Below, piece by piece: positions 13,660 to 18,470 of a stretch of 18,470 nt of DNA. This DNA comes from JACCVG01 sp034664165 (GTDB lineage: Bacteria > Actinomycetota > Thermoleophilia > Solirubrobacterales > Thermoleophilaceae). Where the stretch lies: positions 1 to 18,470 of the forward strand of contig JAXDIE010000025.1 in assembly GCA_034664165.1 (NCBI GenBank), given 5' to 3'. Both the position numbers and the translations under genes were made by a program. How positions within the stretch are numbered: position 1 is the stretch's first letter; each line of letters opens with the position of its first letter. The notes beneath the pieces were generated by a model. The model ran no database searches. It worked only from the letters and a program-made list of their open reading frames with translations, and was not told the DNA's origin.

Positions 13660-14052
13660 ATGCGGACGACCTTCAGCCTCGCCTCGGCAGCCGCCCTTCT
13701 CACGCTGGTTCTCGTACCCGCGGCCGTAAATGCGGCCGACAGCGAGATCGAGCTCACCGTCTATGGCTTCAAGGGCACCTACAAGGGCAATCAGGTCGTC
13801 AAGATCACCGGCGGCACGAGCGACGTGAAGCTGGCCCACCTTGACGGCAAGACCCGCGCGTTCGACCTCACGCTCGCCCAGTTCGACATCGATGACACGA
13901 ACGACGACGGCTACCGCGACTGGCGTGACATCGTGCCGGGCGACAAGCTCGACATCAAGGCCGACCTCAAGAAGAAGAAGCCCGGCAAGCCGCCGTACCT
14001 GGCATACGCGGTCAGGGACCTGACCCACCCGCGCCCGCCGCGCATCAGCTAG
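13660..14052 (+). CDS. Small secreted protein with an EF-hand/dockerin-like calcium loop
   Basis: A 130-residue protein of no family I can name. Residues 1-25 form a signal peptide ending VNA. The mature part is mainly beta-strand-like ('EIELTVYGFKGTYKGNQVVKI', here 29-48) and has a loop 'DTNDDGYRDWRD' at 79-90 with D, N, D, G, D and D at positions 1, 3, 5, 6, 9 and 12 of an EF-hand-type calcium site. Position 8 is arginine and not hydrophobic, as in atypical or dockerin-like loops, so binding is plausible but not certain. 'VPGDKLDIKADLKKKKPGK' (92-110) follows with a lysine run. It starts 3 bases after the RTX gene stop, with GAGGG as a modest Shine-Dalgarno. Its last 8 bases overlap the end of convergent argD. 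Its partner is presumably the RTX protein. Confidence 0.82.
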   Translation: MRTTFSLASAAALLTLVLVPAAVNAADSEIELTVYGFKGTYKGNQVVKITGGTSDVKLAHLDGKTRAFDLTLAQFDIDDTNDDGYRDWRDIVPGDKLDIKADLKKKKPGKPPYLAYAVRDLTHPRPPRIS

Positions 14053-15205
14053 CCGCCGCGAGTCCCTCCGCCAGGCGCGCCAGTGCGTCGTCGATCTCGG
14101 CCTCGCTGACCGTCAGCGCCGGCAGCAGCCTGATTCGTTCCGGCCCCGTCGCGTTCACCACCAGCCGGTGATCCATGAGGAGGGACCTGCTGAGATCGGG
14201 TGCCTCGGCCACGTCGAAGCCCCACATCAGGCCGGCCCCGTCGATGTTGGTCACCGGCAGCGCATCGAGCCCGGCACGGAGGCGCTCGCCCCGGGTCTTG
14301 ACCGAGGCCAGGAACGCTTCATCGTCGATCACGTCGAAGACGGCGTGCGCGGCGGCGGCGATCATCGGCCCGCCCGGGAAGGTCGACCCGTGGTCGCCGG
14401 GCTTGAAGGTGTCGCCGAACTCGGGAGTGGTCACGCAGGCGCCGATCGGCACGCCGCCCCCCAGGCCCTTGGCGCTGGTCATCACGTCGGGCTTCACGCC
14501 CAGGCCCTGCCAGGCCCACATGTGCCCGGTCCGCCCCATCCCACACTGGACCTCGTCGAAGATCAGCAGGGCGCCGGTGGCGTCACACGCCTCACGGGCC
14601 GCCTTCAGCATCTCCGGCGAGATGGAGTGGATCCCGTCCTCGCCCTGGATCGGCTCGATCAGAACACCAGCGGTGTCGGCTCCCACCGCCGCCCGCAGCG
14701 CCTCGACGTCGTCCCGCGGCACGGACTGGAAACCCGGAACCAGAGGCTCGAAGGGCTCCTGCTTGGCAGGCTGGGGTGTGGCCGAAAGAGCGCCCATGGT
14801 CCTGCCGTGGAAGGCCCCTTCGAGCACCACGAAGCCGCCGTGCGGGCGATGCCGCCGGGCCAGCTTGATCGCGCACTCGGCGGCCTCCGCCCCGGAATTG
14901 CAGAAGAACACCTTGCCGCCCAGGGAGCTTTCGGAGATCCGCTTGGCCAGCTTCAGCGCGGGCTCCGTGTAGTAGAGGCTCGTGGTGTGCATCAGCTGGC
15001 CGGCGTGCTTGCTGATGGCATCCACGATTCCCGGATGCGTGTGGCCGAGCGAGACCACCGCGATCCCGCTCAGGAAGTCCAGGTACTCGTTGCCCTCGGA
15101 ATCCCACATCTTGCTGCCCTGCCCGCGTACGAACTCCACCGGGTTCCGCGCGTAGGTCGGCATCAGGTAGTCCCGCTCCAGGGCCTGGAGCTCGGAGAGA
15201 GTCAT
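14045..15205 (-). CDS. argD: Acetylornithine aminotransferase
   Basis: Class III PLP-dependent aminotransferase of 386 residues that makes N-acetylornithine from N-acetylglutamate semialdehyde and glutamate; a second role in lysine synthesis is known for some relatives. Landmarks: 'DFLSGIAVVSLGHTHP' (43-58), the phosphate-binding 'NSGAEAAECAIKLAR' (103-117), 'FHGRTMGALSATPQ' (132-145), 'LIEPIQGEDG' (182-191), D218 in 'LLIFDEVQCGMGRTG', and the PLP lysine K246 in 'TSAKGLGGGVPIGA'. The ATG at 15205 directly follows the argB TAG with no gap, so translation is probably coupled. It is the last gene of the argCJBD run; downstream comes the convergent secreted-protein operon and not argF or argR. 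Confidence 0.96.
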   Translation of the reverse strand: MTLSELQALERDYLMPTYARNPVEFVRGQGSKMWDSEGNEYLDFLSGIAVVSLGHTHPGIVDAISKHAGQLMHTTSLYYTEPALKLAKRISESSLGGKVFFCNSGAEAAECAIKLARRHRPHGGFVVLEGAFHGRTMGALSATPQPAKQEPFEPLVPGFQSVPRDDVEALRAAVGADTAGVLIEPIQGEDGIHSISPEMLKAAREACDATGALLIFDEVQCGMGRTGHMWAWQGLGVKPDVMTSAKGLGGGVPIGACVTTPEFGDTFKPGDHGSTFPGGPMIAAAAHAVFDVIDDEAFLASVKTRGERLRAGLDALPVTNIDGAGLMWGFDVAEAPDLSRSLLMDHRLVVNATGPERIRLLPALTVSEAEIDDALARLAEGLAAAS

Positions 15206-16063
15206 CTAGCCCTCCGGGAGGTTCTCGGAGATCATCGTGCCGGTGCCCTCGTCGGTGAAGAGCTCCAGGAGCAGCGAGTGGGGCTGGCGGCCGTCGAGGA
15301 TGTGCGCCGCCCCCACTCCGCCCTCCACGGCCCGCAGGCAGGCCTCGAGCTTGGGGCGCATGCCGCCTCCCACGCTGTCCAGCTTGTCGCGGACCTCGCC
15401 GGGCAGCGCCCGCGAGATCTTGGTGGCCGGATCAGCGGGATCCGCCAGCCAGCCGGACACGTCGGTCAGGAAGATCGCCTTGTGCGCGTTCAGGGCCGCT
15501 GCAACCGCAGCCGCGGCGGCGTCCGCGTTCACGTTGTAGGAGTGGCCGTCGGCGTCCGCGCCCACCGATGCGATTACCGGGATGTAGTCCTGGGCCACGT
15601 GGTTGAGAACGCCCACGTCGACCTCGGCGATCTCGCCGACGAACCCGATGTCCCTGCCGCCGGGCATGTGCTTCTGGACCGTGAAGAGACCGCCGTCGTC
15701 GCCGCACAGGCCGATCGCGGGCTGGCCTGAGCGGTTGATCCCCAGCACGATCTCGGCGTTGGCCTTGCCCAGCAGGACCATCTTCGCGATCTCCACCGTC
15801 TGCTCGTCGGACACGCGCAGCCCGTCGACGAACTCGACCTCCATGCCCAGGCGCTCCATGTAGCTGGTGATGTCCGGGCCGCCGCCGTGAACCACTATTG
15901 GGTTCATGCCGACGTACTTGAGCAGCACGACGTCGCGCGAGAACTCGCGCTTGAGATCGGGATCGATCATCGCCGCCCCGCCGTACTTGATGACGATCGT
16001 CTTCCCGTGGAACTGCCGGATGTAGGGCAGCGCCTCGAGAAGCGTCGCGATATCGCGCTTCAT
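15206..16063 (-). CDS. argB: N-acetylglutamate kinase
   Basis: Phosphorylates N-acetylglutamate, the second and commonly feedback-controlled step of arginine synthesis. At 285 residues it has the amino-acid kinase fold: 'VIKYGGAAM' with K26 (24-32), 'PIVVHGGGPDI' (55-65), 'GLRVSDEQTVEIAKMVLLGK' (81-100), 'GLCGDDGGLF', 'INADAAAAAVA'-type stretch 'NVNADAAAAAVAAAL', and 'GGMRPKLEACLRAV'. The N-terminal helix before the core ('IATLLEALPYIRQFHGK') is the feature linked to arginine-sensitive kinases, so feedback inhibition by arginine is likely; this is inference. The ATG at 16063 overlaps the argJ stop as ATGA, which fixes the start. The upstream in-frame extension is argJ shadow and was not used. 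Confidence 0.96.
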   Translation of the reverse strand: MKRDIATLLEALPYIRQFHGKTIVIKYGGAAMIDPDLKREFSRDVVLLKYVGMNPIVVHGGGPDITSYMERLGMEVEFVDGLRVSDEQTVEIAKMVLLGKANAEIVLGINRSGQPAIGLCGDDGGLFTVQKHMPGGRDIGFVGEIAEVDVGVLNHVAQDYIPVIASVGADADGHSYNVNADAAAAAVAAALNAHKAIFLTDVSGWLADPADPATKISRALPGEVRDKLDSVGGGMRPKLEACLRAVEGGVGAAHILDGRQPHSLLLELFTDEGTGTMISENLPEG

Positions 16064-17307
16064 GACGTGTACTCCGCGTTGTAGGCCACGTATTCCTTCG
16101 ACAGGTCGCTGAAGTAGACCTCCGCCTGGCCGCCTTCGCCCGGCAGGGTGAGCAGGTACTCGACCTCGGTCCGGGCGGCCTCGGCGTCGAGGGCCTCCTT
16201 CTCCCCGGCGTCCAGTGGCATCGCCTCGCCGGCGCTGACAAGCTGCACACCGGCGATCTCCAGGTCGGGCAGGAACGGAAGGCCCTCGGGCCACACGGCG
16301 CCCGCGGCCTGAAGGATCCGGCCGAAGTTGGGGTCGGCCCCATGCAGGGCGGTCTTCACCAGGGGCGAGTCGGCGACGGCGCGGGCCACGACCTCAACCG
16401 CATCGACGTGCCCGGTCACGATCACGCGCCCCACCCGCTTGGCGCCCTCGCCGTCGCCCACCATGTCGATGGCCAGCTGCCTGAGCAGGGCATCCATGGC
16501 CTGGCCGAACTGCAGCTCGTCCTGGGACTCGGGCTCTATCAGCACGCCCGACGCGCCACCGGCGATGGTGAAGACCGTGTCGCTGGTGGAAAGCTGGCCG
16601 TCCACCGAGACCCGGTCGAAGGAGCGCTTGACCGTGACACCGGTGAGCAGGTCGACCGTCCCCTGGTCCATGAGGGCATCTGTCTGGACGAAGCAGAACA
16701 TCGTGGCGAAGCGCGGGGAGATCATTCCGGCGCCCTTCACCTGTGCAGAGAGCCGTACGGTCCCGCCCGATAGGTCGAGCTCCAGGCACGCCCGCTTGGG
16801 CCCGGAGTCGGACGTGAGGATGGCCAGCGAGAAGTCATCGGCGTCGTCGCCGAGGCCGGCACAGGCCTGCCGGACGCCGTCGAGCAGGATCTGGCGCGGC
16901 AGCTCGGTGCCGATCACCCCGGTCGAAGCCACGCCGACCTGGGCGGGCTCGATGCCCAACACCTCTGCGGCCAGCGTCTGGCTGGCCCTGGCGGTGTCCA
17001 GGCCGCGCTGGCCGTCGCCAACATTGGATCCGCCGGCGTTGGCCACGATCGCCCGCAGCCGGCCCAGGTCGGCCTCCTTCGATGCGATCACCGGCGCCCC
17101 CACCCGCGCGTTGGTTGTGAACCGGGCTGCGGAGGTCGCGTCCGGGGAGTCGCAGACCAGGACGCCCACGTCCAGGCCCTGCCGCTTGAGGCCGGCGGCC
17201 GTCCCGGCGGCCCGGAAGCCCTGCGGTAGCGCGGCTGGGTCAAGCTCGCGGACGCCGGCGGGGGCCTCGACCCAGCGCGACCGGAAGAAGGTGGTGGTCG
17301 CGCTCAC
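16060..17307 (-). CDS. argJ: Glutamate N-acetyltransferase (ornithine acetyltransferase)
   Basis: Transfers the acetyl group from N-acetylornithine to glutamate, giving the cyclic arginine pathway; some family members also use acetyl-CoA. The 415-residue proenzyme is normally cut autocatalytically just before a threonine; here that is A201-T202 in 'KGAGMISPRFATMFCFVQTD'. Other marks are 'VASTGVIGTELP' (126-137), 'GASGVLIEPESQDEL', 'RVIVTGHVDAVEVVARAVADS' split around the valine run, and 'GADPNFGRILQAAGAV'. The start is GTG 17307, which overlaps the argC stop as GTGA and matches the family N-terminus ('GFRAAGTAAGLK' at 30-41). No argA is present; whether this enzyme also does the first step cannot be read from sequence alone. 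Confidence 0.95.
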   Translation of the reverse strand: MSATTTFFRSRWVEAPAGVRELDPAALPQGFRAAGTAAGLKRQGLDVGVLVCDSPDATSAARFTTNARVGAPVIASKEADLGRLRAIVANAGGSNVGDGQRGLDTARASQTLAAEVLGIEPAQVGVASTGVIGTELPRQILLDGVRQACAGLGDDADDFSLAILTSDSGPKRACLELDLSGGTVRLSAQVKGAGMISPRFATMFCFVQTDALMDQGTVDLLTGVTVKRSFDRVSVDGQLSTSDTVFTIAGGASGVLIEPESQDELQFGQAMDALLRQLAIDMVGDGEGAKRVGRVIVTGHVDAVEVVARAVADSPLVKTALHGADPNFGRILQAAGAVWPEGLPFLPDLEIAGVQLVSAGEAMPLDAGEKEALDAEAARTEVEYLLTLPGEGGQAEVYFSDLSKEYVAYNAEYTS

Positions 17308-18290
17308 AGGAGCCCCGCCGTCTCTTCCAGGCCCAGCATCAGGTTCAGATCCTGCACCGCCTGCCCGGCGGCGCCCTTCCAGAGGTTGTCGATGGCGGAG
17401 AACACGAGCACCCGCCCGGTGGCCGGCTCGACTGTGGCGTGGATCCGGCAGAGGTTGGTCTCGCGCACGTCCCGGACCCCTGGGGGTGCCGCGGCCAACT
17501 CGATGAACGGTTCGCCGGCGTAGGCGTCGTGGAAGAGCGTGCGCACCTCGTCCGCGGTGACGGGCGACCTGGGCGTGACATAACAACTCGCCATCAGTCC
17601 CTGGTCGATCGGCAGCAGGTGGGGTGTGAACGTGACCGGGAAGCCGCTGAGCTCCTGATCCAGCTCGGCCCGGTGACGGTGGCCCTCGACCTTGTAGGGG
17701 GTGACGTTCTCGGTGACCGAGACGAAGTGGGTGCCATGCGTCGGTTCCCGCCCTGCACCGGAGACGCCGGACTTGGCGTCGACGATCGCATCGGCGGCCA
17801 GGTCCCGCAGGGGCCAGAGCGCAAGGATCGCGGCCGTCGGATAGCAGCCGGGCGCGGCCACGAGGCTCGCCTGGCGTATCTCGTCGCGGTGCGTCTCGGT
17901 CAGCCCGTAGACCGCCTCCGCCAAGAGCTCCGGTGCCTCGTGCGGCTGGTAGTGAGCCTCGTAGAGATCCTGCGAGAGCCGGAAGTCGGCCGACAGGTCG
18001 ACCACCTTCAGGCCGCGCTCGCGCAGCGCCGCGACCGCGGGGGCCGACGCTCCGTGGGGGTAGGCCACCAGGGCGGCCTGTGCCCGCTCGGCAACGGCGT
18101 CCGGATCGAATTCGTCAAGCGTCACGGGCACGCGGTACTTGGGATAGATCTCGTCCAGCCTGTGCCCGGCGTCGGTCCGGGCGGTCGCCATCGCCAGCTC
18201 GAGCCCCGGGTGCGCGTGCACGATGGCCGCGGTCAGCGCTCCGGCGAATCCGCCGGCGCCCACCACCGCTACTGGGATCTGATCAGCCAC
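17304..18290 (-). CDS. argC: N-acetyl-gamma-glutamyl-phosphate reductase
   Basis: NADPH-dependent reduction of N-acetylglutamyl phosphate to the semialdehyde, third step of arginine synthesis. The 328-residue protein has the dinucleotide-binding 'VAVVGAGGFAGALTA' (7-21), the catalytic cysteine C149 in 'LVAAPGCYPTAAILAL', 'KSGVSGAGREP' (173-183) and the catalytic histidine region 'YKVEGHRHRAEL' (199-210). Two GTG codons could start it: 18290 is preferred since GGGGGT lies 7 bases upstream, while 18299 would add three residues and overlap pheT by 17 bases instead of 8. It is the first arg gene after pheT and is translationally tied to it. Confidence 0.95.
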   Translation of the reverse strand: MADQIPVAVVGAGGFAGALTAAIVHAHPGLELAMATARTDAGHRLDEIYPKYRVPVTLDEFDPDAVAERAQAALVAYPHGASAPAVAALRERGLKVVDLSADFRLSQDLYEAHYQPHEAPELLAEAVYGLTETHRDEIRQASLVAAPGCYPTAAILALWPLRDLAADAIVDAKSGVSGAGREPTHGTHFVSVTENVTPYKVEGHRHRAELDQELSGFPVTFTPHLLPIDQGLMASCYVTPRSPVTADEVRTLFHDAYAGEPFIELAAAPPGVRDVRETNLCRIHATVEPATGRVLVFSAIDNLWKGAAGQAVQDLNLMLGLEETAGLL

Positions 18291-18470
18291 GGAGAGCACC
18301 CCCGATCTCTGCCAGGCCCGCCTCTATGGCGGCGCGCCGCTCGGTCACCTCGTCATCGGTCAGTGTCCGGTCCGGCGCCCTGAACTCGAGGCGCAGGGCC
18401 AGCGACTTGCGCCCCTCACCCACCTGGTCGCCTGTGTAGAGGTCGAAGATCGTGACCTTGTTCAACAGCT
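18283..18470 (-). CDS. pheT: Phenylalanyl-tRNA synthetase beta subunit, C-terminal end (5' part outside window)
   Basis: Only the last 61 or so codons are in the window. They read 'NKVTIFDLYTGDQVGEGRKS' then 'LALRLEFRAPDRTLTDDEVT' and end 'GGALRG', the typical ferredoxin-fold anticodon-binding (FDX-ACB) end of PheT, with the 'FDLYTG...EGRKSLALRL' signature. PheT pairs with PheS to charge tRNA-Phe in the cytoplasm. Its stop overlaps the argC start by 8 bases. The pheT-argC neighbourhood is well known in actinobacteria. Confidence 0.93.
   Translation of the reverse strand, partial: LLNKVTIFDLYTGDQVGEGRKSLALRLEFRAPDRTLTDDEVTERRAAIEAGLAEIGGALRG

Noticed and set aside
14168..15730. 520-codon plus-strand frame opposite argD and argB
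   Set aside because: Shadow of two clear enzymes; histidine- and glycine-rich nonsense translation.
16064..16294. N-terminal extension of argB upstream of 16063
   Set aside because: The open frame continues over argJ, but the ATGA overlap and the canonical kinase N-terminus place the start at 16063.

Overview
The window is a gene-dense, GC-rich chromosomal segment of about 18.5 kb. It looks actinobacterial, and I lean towards class Thermoleophilia (Solirubrobacterales or a relative). The reasons are a pheT-argC-argJ-argB-argD order, DnaE1-type replicase, an HDOD-LuxR regulator, secreted RTX-repeat proteins with N-terminal signal peptides, frequent GTG/TTG starts, and several starts with a TAnnnT hexamer 7-9 bases upstream and no Shine-Dalgarno, as expected for leaderless mRNAs. 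The taxonomic call is an inference; there is no rRNA here.

Left part (1-4900): the start of a small alpha-beta-barrel protein runs off the left edge. It is followed by an Rrf2-type regulator, a divergent VanZ-like membrane protein, an HDOD-LuxR fusion regulator, a short glutamyl-tRNA synthetase (gltX), a divergent endonuclease IV (nfo), and a convergent small cysteine-rich protein that I do not recognise.

Middle part (4900-10260): a secreted type I sulfatase with the CxPxR formylglycine motif lies downstream of dnaE, the replicative DNA polymerase III alpha subunit, which keeps a complete PHP metal site.

Right part (10260-18470): an arginine biosynthesis cluster on the minus strand. It starts with the 3' end of pheT at the right edge and runs through argC, argJ, argB and argD with overlapping or abutting stops and starts. 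argG follows on the same strand after an interruption by two plus-strand genes, an RTX-repeat secreted protein and a small secreted protein with an EF-hand-like loop. argG is itself followed, two bases after its stop, by a 57-residue single-span membrane protein (10944-11117) that overlaps a second secreted RTX-repeat protein by ATGA. argF, argR and argH are not present. Together these ArgC, J, B, D and G products cover reduction of N-acetylglutamyl phosphate, acetyl recycling, N-acetylglutamate phosphorylation, transamination, and argininosuccinate synthesis.

Genes are packed very tightly. The longest gene-free stretches are about 106-130 bases, so there is no gap over 300 bases. I saw no rRNA, tRNA, CRISPR array, insertion sequence or phage gene. 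I found no clear new defence or mobile system. The most interesting items are the secreted calcium-binding-type genes threaded through the arginine cluster with a hidden small membrane protein, a GluRS that lacks the cysteine-rich insertion, the unidentified cysteine-rich protein, the repeated leaderless-promoter pattern, and a 27-base imperfect palindrome before the HDOD-LuxR gene.
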